Below, piece after piece: positions 42,873 to 50,778 of a stretch of DNA of 64,000 nt. The DNA comes from UTCFX2 sp963788145 (GTDB taxonomy: Bacteria > Chloroflexota > Anaerolineae > Anaerolineales > UBA4823): the NCBI GenBank assembly GCA_963788145.1, contig CAWBFQ010000003.1, forward strand, positions 372,001-436,000, given 5' to 3'. The notes under the pieces were generated by a model. That model worked only from the letters and a program-made list of their open reading frames with translations. It searched no databases and was not told the origin of the DNA. Position 1 is the stretch's first letter. Each line of letters begins with the position of its first letter. The translations under genes and the position numbers were made by a program.

Positions 42873-42919
42873 CGATCATGGACAATCTCCGCTATCCGCC
42901 GCGCGTCTAAAAGGTTTGT

Positions 42920-43429
42920 ATGTGTCAAATGAAAATGGATGCAGCCCACAAAAGTGGTTGGGAGATAGCAGAAGTCGTTTTTGGGATTCCATTTCTTATA
43001 GCCGTCGCGATCCAATTCGTGGTCCCGTTTCTATTAGCGCATGGAATCTTGCGACTGGCTCTGATTCCGGCGGGGTTTGCTCTAATCGCCATCGGGATTG
43101 GTGTCATCGTTTCGGCGCGCCACGAGTTTTCGCATTATCGTCAACCGACCGACCCCGGCCAACCGACCAATAGGCTGATCCGGACGGGCGTCTTCTCGAT
43201 TTCGAGAAATCCTCTCTATCTGGGAGGCGCGGTGGTATTCCTGGGCATTGCGTTGATCTTGAACATGGTTTGGGCGTTGCTTGCGCTGCTGGTTTCGTTG
43301 GTTCTCTGTCATATCCTCCTGATCACCCCCGAGGAGCGATACCTGGCAGCAAAGATTGGCGAAGAGTATGAAGAATACCGTGCAACTGTACATCGATGGC
43401 TTGGGCGTAAGCCGTCTGCCAGGTCTTGA
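42920..43429 (+). CDS. Isoprenylcysteine carboxyl methyltransferase (Ste14)-like membrane protein
   Basis: 169 residues with four or five membrane helices (for example IPFLIAVAIQFVVPFLLAHG). The C-terminal ICMT/PEMT signature is LIRTGVFSISRNPLYLGGAV near residue 97, then LLITPEERYLAAKIGEEYEEYRA near 135-157, which binds S-adenosylmethionine. Bacterial relatives methylate phospholipid or isoprenoid groups, but most are uncharacterised. ATG 42920 is the first Met; other in-frame Met codons just after it are possible starts. A degenerate copy of the dispersed hairpin repeat may follow near 43440-43500. Confidence 0.8.
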   Translation: MCQMKMDAAHKSGWEIAEVVFGIPFLIAVAIQFVVPFLLAHGILRLALIPAGFALIAIGIGVIVSARHEFSHYRQPTDPGQPTNRLIRTGVFSISRNPLYLGGAVVFLGIALILNMVWALLALLVSLVLCHILLITPEERYLAAKIGEEYEEYRATVHRWLGRKPSARS

Positions 43430-43586
43430 GTATCAGATCTTGGTTGGCGACCAGGAGACCTCCGGTCGGGTATGCACCCTGGGTCAGGAGGCCCAGGATG
43501 AGCACGGAGCTAGAAGCAGGCGGATGATCTTGCTACTTTACATTGAGGCTGGAATATAGGGTAAAATCTCTCCCCAGGAGGACAGT

Positions 43587-44381
43587 ATGCTGCAAGATTT
43601 GATCTCTGCCATTATCCTGGGAATTGTGGAAGGGCTGACTGAGTTCATCCCGGTCTCGTCCACCGGCCACCTGATCGTGGTCGGCCACCTGCTGCGTTTT
43701 GATGCAGAGTGGGCGGCTTCTTTTGAAGTTTTCATCCAATTGGGGGCGATCCTGGCGGTCGTGATCTTGTATTGGGACCGCTTTTGGGGACTTTTGGATT
43801 TCAAAAAATCCAGCGGATTTTCTGGCTGGAAAGGGATAAGTTTGCTTGGGCTGACCAGCTTGCCTGCGCTAGCGATTGGCCTATTGGTTCACCCTCTGAT
43901 CAAACAGTATTTGTTCAGTCCGCTGACCGTTGCGATAGGATTGGGCGTTGGCGGGGTTGCGATCTTGCTGTTGGAACGCTGGTTGGAAAAGAAACCGGTG
44001 GTCGGATTGGATGGGCTGACCTGGAAGAATGCGCTGGTGGTGGGATTAGCGCAAGTGCTGGCGCTATGGCCAGGGGTGTCGCGCTCGGCTGCAACTATCC
44101 TGGGCGGGATGGGAAGCGGGTTGGACAGGAAAACCTCGGCGGAATATTCTTTCCTCGCAGCGGTGCCGGTGCTGCTGGCGGCCGGGGTTTATGATTTGTA
44201 TAAGACCTTGCCGCTGATGCAAGGCTCGGATTTCGTGATCTTTGGAGTCGGCTTTTTCTTTGCCTTTGGATCTGCCTGGATAGCGATTAAGTTCTTCTTG
44301 AGGTTGGTCAGCTCGTACAGCTTGGCGCCGTTTGGCTGGTACCGGATTGGGGTGGCCCTGTTGATTTTGATCCTGCTTTGA
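43587..44381 (+). CDS. uppP: Undecaprenyl-diphosphatase UppP (BacA)
   Basis: 264 residues, normal length. The two BacA signatures are present: GIVEGLTEFIPVSSTGHLIV near residues 12-31 and LALWPGVSRSAATILGGMGS near 155-174, which form the active site facing the periplasm. It has about eight membrane helices. It removes a phosphate from undecaprenyl diphosphate, recycling the carrier for peptidoglycan and other glycans, and over-production gives bacitracin resistance. AGGAGG lies seven bases before the ATG. A hairpin terminator follows the gene. Confidence 0.95.
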   Translation: MLQDLISAIILGIVEGLTEFIPVSSTGHLIVVGHLLRFDAEWAASFEVFIQLGAILAVVILYWDRFWGLLDFKKSSGFSGWKGISLLGLTSLPALAIGLLVHPLIKQYLFSPLTVAIGLGVGGVAILLLERWLEKKPVVGLDGLTWKNALVVGLAQVLALWPGVSRSAATILGGMGSGLDRKTSAEYSFLAAVPVLLAAGVYDLYKTLPLMQGSDFVIFGVGFFFAFGSAWIAIKFFLRLVSSYSLAPFGWYRIGVALLILILL

Positions 44382-44397
44382 GCGGGGTGGACTTAAA

Positions 44398-44436
44398 AGC
44401 TAACGCCTGAGTGAGGGGGGCACCCAGGCGTTAGCT
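44398..44436 (+). terminator. Hairpin after uppP
   Basis: AGCTAACGCCTG (44398-44409) pairs exactly with CAGGCGTTAGCT (44425-44436) across a G-rich loop. It starts 17 bases after the uppP stop. No clear T-run follows. The stretch from here to about 44600 is A/T-rich and shows no gene. Confidence 0.65.
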
Positions 44437-44612
44437 ACTAATATAATATCATAGTTTGCTAGAATTGCAAGAGTAAATTACCGGAATTTATCAAAGATTA
44501 AGGAATAAATCTTTTAACCTTGACTTTTTAGTTTTCGATTATAATGCAGTTCGTTAACCGGTGATTAACAATATTTTTGTTCAGCACTGGTTCTCTCTCG
44601 GAGGAGGAGATT

Positions 44613-44646
44613 GGGCGGGCGCAGATTGAAAAATCTGCGCCCGCCC
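44613..44646 (-). terminator. Terminator of the GerMN lipoprotein gene
   Basis: GGGCGGGCGCAGATT (44613-44627) and its exact complement (44632-44646) form a 15-bp GC-rich stem with a four-base loop. It lies 27 bases after the stop of the minus-strand gene. Confidence 0.7.
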
Positions 44647-44672
44647 GCTGCTTAATATATCGATTATGGGGG

Positions 44673-45335
44673 CTATTTCCGACTCATCACATCAGCGATG
44701 GCTGTCCCGTTGATTAAAATGACAATATTGGAGATGCCAGGGAATTGTTTAATGGTAAAACGAAGTTGATCTTTGAAACGAGCAGCGTCACACGAGTCTT
44801 TAGTGCGTACATATTCACCGGTCAAGTAGACTTTGATATTACCGCCGTTCAATTCTACGTTGTTCACTGACAGGTTAGATGCCCAGCCCGGGTGGTAAAG
44901 TATCCCGATTGTTTCGTTGTGATAGGAGAGGATAGTACGCAGAGCGTTGGTTACATCGATCGGTGTGTTGCCGGTCTTGGGGAATTGGGTCTTGATGTAC
45001 CAGAGCGCTTCCCCGCAGCCATATGGCCCCTTTTCGTTCTTGTTGATGTAATAGACCAAAACAGATTGATCCACTGAGAGGGTGGCAGTCGGCAAGGAGG
45101 GGGTTGGAGGTAGGGGAGTAGGCGACGGTGGAGGTGTATCTGTCGGCTGAAGGGTGAAGGTTGGAGTGGGAATTGGCGTCTCGGTGGGAGGCGGTGTGGC
45201 TGTGGGAACCAGCGTTTGAGTGGCTGTCGATGTGGGTGTGGGGGCGAAAAATGGGAGCGAGTCACAGGCTCCCAGGGATAGGGTAAAGACCGCCAGGGCG
45301 ATCACAAGGGAGAGTTTTTTTATTTGTTCATCCAT
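44673..45335 (-). CDS. Lipoprotein with GerMN domain
   Basis: 220 residues. Signal peptide with lipobox LSLGAC near residues 20-25. Residues 30-90 are a Thr/Pro-rich linker. The C-terminal part, from about 115, has GerMN features: VTNALRTILSYHNETIGILY near residue 128, SVNNVELNGGNIKVYLTGEY near 160, and LRFTIKQFPGISNIVILING at the end. GerMN domains occur in spore-germination and in many non-sporulating surface proteins; the function is unknown but envelope-located. The gene is single, ended by a strong hairpin. Confidence 0.85.
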   Translation of the reverse strand: MDEQIKKLSLVIALAVFTLSLGACDSLPFFAPTPTSTATQTLVPTATPPPTETPIPTPTFTLQPTDTPPPSPTPLPPTPSLPTATLSVDQSVLVYYINKNEKGPYGCGEALWYIKTQFPKTGNTPIDVTNALRTILSYHNETIGILYHPGWASNLSVNNVELNGGNIKVYLTGEYVRTKDSCDAARFKDQLRFTIKQFPGISNIVILINGTAIADVMSRK

Positions 45336-45473
45336 GCCGCTAATTGTATCAAAGAATAGAGGTTTAGGGCTTTGGAAGGTAATACGATGGACGCGAAAGG
45401 CGCGAAAACCACGGAATGCTTTCGTGTATTTCGCACCTTCTCGCTTTAATTGTATTCCTAAGATTGTCTTCTA

Positions 45474-46031
45474 TCAGCCGATTAGGGTAACCTCTCGTCG
45501 GGCGAACTCGGCGCCTTCGCGTAGGGCTGTGGAATTGAGCGGAAGTAAGCGCCGGTGGCGTTCGGGCAGATGCGCTTTTAAGGCCAGTTCGATCGCTTCG
45601 ATCGGCAGAACGGGCAGCATTTCGAGCAGCGCTCCCAGCATGACCATATTGGTCAGGCGGCGGTCACCGATAGCCTCAGCAATCTCGTTGGCGGGTACCA
45701 TCACAGAGTGGATGTCGGTGCGCAACACATTGTGATCTACCAATGAGCGGTTGACGATCAGCACGCCGCCTGGTTTGACCTGGGGTTCGTATTTGTCGAA
45801 GGATGGCAGGTTGAATACCATCACCCCGCGTGGGTTGCGGACAGTGGCTGCACCGATTTCTTCATCAGCGACTACCACAGTGCAGTTGGCTGTTCCGCCG
45901 CGCATTTCGGGACCATACGATGGAATCCAGGTGACTTCCTTTCCAGAATCCATCGCGGCGTAAGCCATCAACTGCCCAGCAAATAAGATGCCCTGACCGC
46001 CAAAACCCGCAATGATGATCTCCGTTTGCAT
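45474..46031 (-). CDS. 2-oxoacid:ferredoxin oxidoreductase, gamma subunit
   Basis: 185 residues from ATG 46031 (GGAG upstream); a longer start at 46106 would overlap the beta gene. Gamma-subunit signatures are EIIIAGFGGQGILFAGQLMA at residues 3-22, VTWIPSYGPEMRGGTANCTV near 40-59 and GVLIVNRSLVD near 90. It helps shape the site where the CoA and thiamine-diphosphate chemistry meets. It is the last gene of the four-subunit operon. Confidence 0.9.
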   Translation of the reverse strand: MQTEIIIAGFGGQGILFAGQLMAYAAMDSGKEVTWIPSYGPEMRGGTANCTVVVADEEIGAATVRNPRGVMVFNLPSFDKYEPQVKPGGVLIVNRSLVDHNVLRTDIHSVMVPANEIAEAIGDRRLTNMVMLGALLEMLPVLPIEAIELALKAHLPERHRRLLPLNSTALREGAEFARREVTLIG

Positions 46032-46059
46032 GGTATTTTCTCCTGAAGTTTTGGTGAAA

Positions 46060-46830
46060 TTAGTTACGTTGGCCAAGTAGATCGGGGTTGACTTTGTAAT
46101 CCCCAAGCGGAAAGACAGGGATCATGTGCTCTTCGACATACTGAAGCGCGTTTTGAGGAGACAAACCCCAATTAGTGGGGCAGGTGGATAGCAACTCAAC
46201 GATCGCAAAGCCGAGCCCGCGCTGTTGGGTTTCGAAAGCTATCCGAATGGCTTTTTTTGCCAGGCGGATATTCTTGGGGTTGTGCAAGCTGCGCCGAACG
46301 GAATAACCTACTCCTTGCATGGTAGCCAGGGCTTCAGCCATGCGCAGCGGGAAACCAGCTTGTTCAACATCACGGCCAAGCGGGGACGATGTGGTTTTTT
46401 GGCCAGGCAGGCTGGTAGGGGCCATTTGACCGCCGGTCATGCCATAGATGGCGTTATTGATAAAGATCACGGTAATATTTTCGCCTCGCCCGGCTGCATG
46501 CATGATCTCGCCCATGCCAATTGAAGCCAGGTCGCCGTCGCCCTGGTATGTGAATACGATCCGATCGGGCAGCACCCGTTTGATCCCGGTAGCCATGGCT
46601 GGGGCGCGCCCGTGGGCGGCTTCGACAAAATCGCAATCGAAGAAATTATAAGCAAAGACGGAACAACCCACTGGGGCGACCCCGATGGTCTGTTCGCGGA
46701 TGTCTAGTTCATCCAAAACTTCTGCGACCAGACGGTGAGCAACGCCGTGGGTGCAGCCTGGGCAATAGCTAGTGGCAATATCGGTCAGGGATTGTGGTCG
46801 AGAATAGACTACCTGTGTCGTTGAATCCAT
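46060..46830 (-). CDS. 2-oxoacid:ferredoxin oxidoreductase, beta subunit (thiamine diphosphate binding)
   Basis: 256 residues. YCPGCTHGVAHRLVAEVLDE near residue 18 is the conserved start of KorB/VorA-type subunits. The thiamine-diphosphate motif is GDGDLASIGMGEIMHAAGRG near 95-114, then VIFINNAIYGMTGGQMAPTS near 120. The subunit decarboxylates the 2-oxoacid. Four Cys are present (two in the first motif, VGCSVF, and a later one), as needed for a cluster-linked electron path. It is in tight order after the alpha gene (26 bases) and before gamma. Confidence 0.92.
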   Translation of the reverse strand: MDSTTQVVYSRPQSLTDIATSYCPGCTHGVAHRLVAEVLDELDIREQTIGVAPVGCSVFAYNFFDCDFVEAAHGRAPAMATGIKRVLPDRIVFTYQGDGDLASIGMGEIMHAAGRGENITVIFINNAIYGMTGGQMAPTSLPGQKTTSSPLGRDVEQAGFPLRMAEALATMQGVGYSVRRSLHNPKNIRLAKKAIRIAFETQQRGLGFAIVELLSTCPTNWGLSPQNALQYVEEHMIPVFPLGDYKVNPDLLGQRN

Positions 46831-46856
46831 AAGTTGATTTCCTTCTCTGAGATTGC

Positions 46857-47972
46857 CTAATTAAGGATCGATTTCATGTGCTTAATCCAAAGCTGGCGCG
46901 GGTCGCTGCCTGGCTTGGGCGGTTCTTCGGCTAATTTTTTGATTTCATCCAGGATTTCATCCTGAAAGGGAACCACACCGCCCATACGACCAAAGAATTG
47001 GACGGGAGCCTGCCCGCTGGCGTAGCGGATGACATCCTCCAGCATCTGGCCGGCGTTCATCTCGACCACCAAAATGGATTGGGCTTGATGGGCAAGCTCG
47101 GTGAGTTGTTCGGCCGGGAAGGGATTAAGGGTGATCGGTCGTAGTAAACCTACCGGGATGCCTTCTGCCCGGGCGGCTCGCACGGCCGAAAAGGCCACCC
47201 GACCAGCCGTGCCGAAACCGATCACTACGATTTCGGCGTCTTCAAGATAATATTCCTTATAGCGAACCTCGTTGGCCTTGATCACATTCCATCGCTCCAA
47301 CAAGCGCAGATTGGTGACTTCTTCTTCTTCAGCTTTGATATAGATTGATGATAGGATGCGCTTCTCGCGGCCGATAGCGCCGGTTACCGCCCAATCGGGC
47401 AGCTTACGATCGAGGGATCGCATTGCAGGTAACTCAGCAGGCTCCATCATCTGGCCAATATTGCCATCCGCCAGCACAAAAGTGATCGCGCGGTATTTTT
47501 CTGCCAGGTCAAAAGAGAGTACAGTCAGGTCAATTGCTTCCTGGACGCTGGAGGGCGCCAGCACAATCGGGTAGTAATCGCCGTGACCGCCGCCGTGCAC
47601 GATTTGGTTATAATCCGCCTGTGCAGGTGCAATGTTTCCCAAGCCGGGACCGCCGCGCATTACATCGATCAAGACCACCGGCAATTCTGTACCAGCAATA
47701 TACGATACGCCTTCCATCATCAGGCTCACTCCTGGGCTGGATGACGAGCTCATCACGCGGGTGCCGGTGCAAGCCGCGCCGTAGACCATGTTAATCGCAG
47801 CTACTTCGCTTTCAGCCTGTAGAAATACCCGACCTAGCTCCGGCATGCGCTTCGACATCCATTCCAACAACTCGGTTTGGGGGGTGATGGGGTAACCAAA
47901 ATAAGCCTGGACTCCGGCGCGAATGGCTGCCTCAGCCATCGCGACATTTCCTTCCAGCAGTTCACGTGGCAT
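46857..47972 (-). CDS. vorB: 2-oxoacid:ferredoxin oxidoreductase, alpha subunit (VorB-like)
   Basis: 371 residues. It opens with LLEGNVAMAEAAIRAGVQAY, then FGYPITPQTELLEWMSKRMP near residues 22-41 and FLQAESEVAAINMVYGAACT near 50-69, followed by SSSSPGVSLMMEGVSYIAGT. MRGGPGLGNIAPAQADYNQI near 110 is close to the branched-chain 2-oxoacid enzyme VorB. With ferredoxin it oxidises 2-oxoacids to acyl-CoA and CO2, or runs in reverse. VOR and KOR subunits are hard to tell apart, so 2-oxoglutarate remains possible. It follows the ferredoxin-type delta gene by 16 bases. Confidence 0.9.
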   Translation of the reverse strand: MPRELLEGNVAMAEAAIRAGVQAYFGYPITPQTELLEWMSKRMPELGRVFLQAESEVAAINMVYGAACTGTRVMSSSSSPGVSLMMEGVSYIAGTELPVVLIDVMRGGPGLGNIAPAQADYNQIVHGGGHGDYYPIVLAPSSVQEAIDLTVLSFDLAEKYRAITFVLADGNIGQMMEPAELPAMRSLDRKLPDWAVTGAIGREKRILSSIYIKAEEEEVTNLRLLERWNVIKANEVRYKEYYLEDAEIVVIGFGTAGRVAFSAVRAARAEGIPVGLLRPITLNPFPAEQLTELAHQAQSILVVEMNAGQMLEDVIRYASGQAPVQFFGRMGGVVPFQDEILDEIKKLAEEPPKPGSDPRQLWIKHMKSILN

Positions 47973-47988
47973 TCGATTCCTCCGGGGT

Positions 47989-48231
47989 TTACGCTGTTGC
48001 AGGGGTGCGGACTGGGGCCTGACGATAGACCGTCAGGGCGGCTTCAGGGCATACCAGGGCGCAGATGGCGCAGCCAGTACAGCCCTCTGCGATTAACATT
48101 ACGGGGTGATATCCTTTTGGGGTGAGATGCTCCATGTCGAGGGCAAGTACTTCTTGTGGACAGGCTGATACGCACATCTCGCAACCTTTACAGTACATTG
48201 GATTGACTTCGATCCAACCTTTGACGGGCAT
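47989..48231 (-). CDS. 2-oxoacid:ferredoxin oxidoreductase, delta subunit (2x[4Fe-4S] ferredoxin)
   Basis: 80 residues with two full [4Fe-4S] motifs, CKGCEMCVSACP near 14-25 and CTGCAICALVCP near 51-62. It carries electrons from the thiamine-diphosphate site to external ferredoxin. It is the first gene of the delta-alpha-beta-gamma operon; the 200-base stretch upstream, to 48436, contains its promoter region but no clear boxes. Confidence 0.92.
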   Translation of the reverse strand: MPVKGWIEVNPMYCKGCEMCVSACPQEVLALDMEHLTPKGYHPVMLIAEGCTGCAICALVCPEAALTVYRQAPVRTPATA

Positions 48232-48436
48232 TCAATACCTCCTGAACACACTTACCTGTATATTTCCGAATTTTTTAACCGGGCAAAAATCCAACCTTTC
48301 TTATCATATTAAACACCGGTCAGTGTGGTTTGGGTAGTGCCAACTGTCATAATATCCGGAATACAAACATCATTGACCCATGTAGAGATGGGGGATTAGT
48401 AAGATAAAACCTGGTGAGTCAAAATCTGGATTTAAT

Positions 48437-49759
48437 CTATTTGGCGGTCTCTGTCAGGATGGCATCCTGGGCATTCTGGAGGACCTGTTCGGGGGGTAGA
48501 TTCTGCTCAAAATAGGAGCGCAAAGCCAAGTCAAGCTTCAGGTTGTAGATGGGCATGTTGGGATCAAGCGGGTAGGCGACGCCGCCAGCCAGCGCTTGGG
48601 TTGCCTGGATGATCAAAGGACCATAGACCGGGTCGGTCGGGTTGAAGGTCAGGTTAGAAGGGAAGCTGCCGGAATCAGCCAGTGTGGACTGAGCTTGAGG
48701 AGAGATCAGGAATTCGAGGAATACGATCGCAGCCCGGCGGTCAGCGCCGCTGACCTCGGCGCTCAGGTAGGCGTTCTCAGCCTGGATAAAGCCAGACATG
48801 CGCCCATCCTGATAGGTAGGCCAGGGATCGACTGCCAAGTTCTGCGGCCCGATCGCATCAGCCAGCGGGCGCAGGTTCCAGGACCCATCGATGATCCAAC
48901 CAATTTCGCCCAGCTTGAAGCGTTCCAGGTCATCATCTCCAAAATTGCTGGTTGGGCCGGCTAGCTCCAAGTCCTTCAGAAGCTGCAGCCAAACCACGCC
49001 CTGGCCGTTATTGAAACCTGGCAGATTGTTGGAATCGATGAGTTGGCCTCCAAGTCCATACAAATGGGCACCTGAATAATAAAAACTGCGCTCCAGGTAA
49101 GCGCCAATGGTTACTCCCTGGGTGGAGGTTTGAGCTAATGTGACCATATCCTCGAATGTGTTGGGGGAAATGGTGATAATGGTTTTATTGCGGAACAGCA
49201 TCACTCCTTGAATGGCGTATGGCAGCCCGATCAGGGCGCTATTTCCGGATGAGAATTGCTTCGCTTGGGCAGCATCCAAAGCAGCTGGGTTGAGCATATT
49301 CAATTTGGACGGGTTGATATCGCTAGATAAGTCTGATACCAAGCCAGCTTGAAAGAACTGTGGTCCCCATTCGGCTAGCCCGAGGATCAATGTAGGCGCA
49401 AGTCCCTCGCTGGATTCAAGCGCGAATCGATCCGCCAGCGTGTCTGCCGGAATGTACATCACATCAAACATCACATCCGGGTAATAGGTTTGGAAGGTTT
49501 TAATGATCGTAGCGAGGGCGGGGAGTCGGGTTTCATCCCAGGAGTGGCGGATCGAGATCACACCATGCACGATTTCCTCGGTCGGAAAAGCGGTTTGAGC
49601 GGCGGGTGGAGTGGTTGTCCAAATGACTGATTCGGTCAGCTCTGGAGCTAATGGGGTGCCTGGAGTCAGGGAATTGCAGGAGCTAGAAAGAAAGAGCAGG
49701 ATCAGAGCCGTAACCATCTTTGGACCGCCATAATCGAAGAATACCCTGAATCCCTTCAT
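48437..49759 (-). CDS. Extracellular solute-binding lipoprotein (sugar type, family 1)
   Basis: 440 residues from ATG 49759. Signal peptide VTALILLFLSSSCN with a lipobox-like Cys near residue 27. The body is of the maltose-binding SBP_bac_1 type: VISIRHSWDETRLPALATII near 65, VMFDVMYIPADTLADRFALE near 95, VWLQLLKDLELAGPTSNFGD, and RFKLGEIGWIIDGSWNLRPL near 315. No permease or ATPase gene is adjacent, so it is an orphan binding protein or its transporter lies elsewhere. A longer frame upstream reaches across the divergent DapA-like gene's start and is not needed. No clear ribosome site is seen at the chosen start. Confidence 0.8.
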   Translation of the reverse strand: MKGFRVFFDYGGPKMVTALILLFLSSSCNSLTPGTPLAPELTESVIWTTTPPAAQTAFPTEEIVHGVISIRHSWDETRLPALATIIKTFQTYYPDVMFDVMYIPADTLADRFALESSEGLAPTLILGLAEWGPQFFQAGLVSDLSSDINPSKLNMLNPAALDAAQAKQFSSGNSALIGLPYAIQGVMLFRNKTIITISPNTFEDMVTLAQTSTQGVTIGAYLERSFYYSGAHLYGLGGQLIDSNNLPGFNNGQGVVWLQLLKDLELAGPTSNFGDDDLERFKLGEIGWIIDGSWNLRPLADAIGPQNLAVDPWPTYQDGRMSGFIQAENAYLSAEVSGADRRAAIVFLEFLISPQAQSTLADSGSFPSNLTFNPTDPVYGPLIIQATQALAGGVAYPLDPNMPIYNLKLDLALRSYFEQNLPPEQVLQNAQDAILTETAK

Positions 49760-49840
49760 AATTGATACTATAACAGGGAGTTTGAAGTTTATCAAGCGGT
49801 CAAGAGACCGCATTGGCGGGTTATCCAGTATAATCAGCGC

Positions 49841-50773
49841 ATGGAAAGGGATGTTTCTGGGGTAATCGCCGCAGCTCTTACACCGCTTCAAGCGGATTAT
49901 AGACCTGCCTATCAGGATTTTCCGCTGCTTCTGGATTTCCTGGCGAAGCGCGGGTGTCATGGGGTTTTGCTGCTTGGCACAACCGGCGAAGGACCTTCTT
50001 TCTCACCTGAAGAGCGGGCGCAGATACTGCAAGCTGGACTGGCAGTGCGTCAAGTCCATCCGGAATTTCGGCTGCTGGTGGGGACTGGTACGCCGAGCTT
50101 GGAAGAAACCATTTTGATTAACCGAGCGGCATTCGATTTGGGCGTCGACGGTGTGGTCATTCTCCCGCCGTATTACTTCCGCAATGTGAGCGAGGCGGGT
50201 TTGTTTAACTGGTTTTCAGAGGTGGTCAGACGCTCTGTACCGCCGGGGGGAACCTTTTTGTATTACCATATTCCTCCAGTCACTGGCATATCGATCAGCA
50301 TGGATTTCCTGGAAAAGCTGATGGAAGCGTTTCCAGACCGGCGGATGGGAATTAAAGATTCCACGACTGACCCGGATTTTGCGCGCCAAATTGGGTTAAG
50401 GTTTGGGAGAAACTTACTGACATTCAATGGGACTGATTCATTATTCGATCTGGCGTTGGAGCATCAGGCTTCGGGCTGTATCACCGCGATGGCAAATCTA
50501 CGCTCGCCGGACCTTCGCCAGGTTTGGGATGCTCGCATGGCCGGGGCGGTTGACATTTCTGCTCGACAAAGGCTGGAAGAATATCGGATCATTATGAATC
50601 AATATCCCCCTAATCCTTCATTGTATAAGGCGCTACTACCTCGCTTATATGGGCTGCCGGAGTGGTCTGTACGGCCTCCATTGACCCCGCTGAGCGAAAA
50701 ACAAATTCAGGCTGTGCTGGCTGAATTGAGCCTTCAGGATAGTGAAGGCGGGGGAAATAACAGGTCTGAGTAG
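49841..50773 (+). CDS. DapA-family aldolase/dehydratase (dihydrodipicolinate synthase-like)
   Basis: 310 residues of the TIM-barrel DapA/NanA family. VIAAALTPLQADYRP at the start, GVLLLGTTGEGPSFSPEERA near residue 42 (GTTGEG motif), the Tyr of YYHIPPVTG near 143 and the Schiff-base Lys in MGIKDSTTD near 172. These enzymes condense or cleave pyruvate with an aldehyde. The C-terminal part, with PPNPSLYKALLPRLYG, is typical of the less well-known DapA-like group and not of true DapA, so lysine synthesis is not certain. It begins a three-gene + strand unit with very short gaps (5 and 15 bases). Confidence 0.87.
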   Translation: MERDVSGVIAAALTPLQADYRPAYQDFPLLLDFLAKRGCHGVLLLGTTGEGPSFSPEERAQILQAGLAVRQVHPEFRLLVGTGTPSLEETILINRAAFDLGVDGVVILPPYYFRNVSEAGLFNWFSEVVRRSVPPGGTFLYYHIPPVTGISISMDFLEKLMEAFPDRRMGIKDSTTDPDFARQIGLRFGRNLLTFNGTDSLFDLALEHQASGCITAMANLRSPDLRQVWDARMAGAVDISARQRLEEYRIIMNQYPPNPSLYKALLPRLYGLPEWSVRPPLTPLSEKQIQAVLAELSLQDSEGGGNNRSE

Positions 50774-50778
50774 GACGA

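Noticed and set aside
45360..45460. Short GCGAAA-type repeats after the VOR gamma gene
   Set aside because: Similar words occur (for example near 54260), but they are too short and irregular to define as a repeat family by eye.
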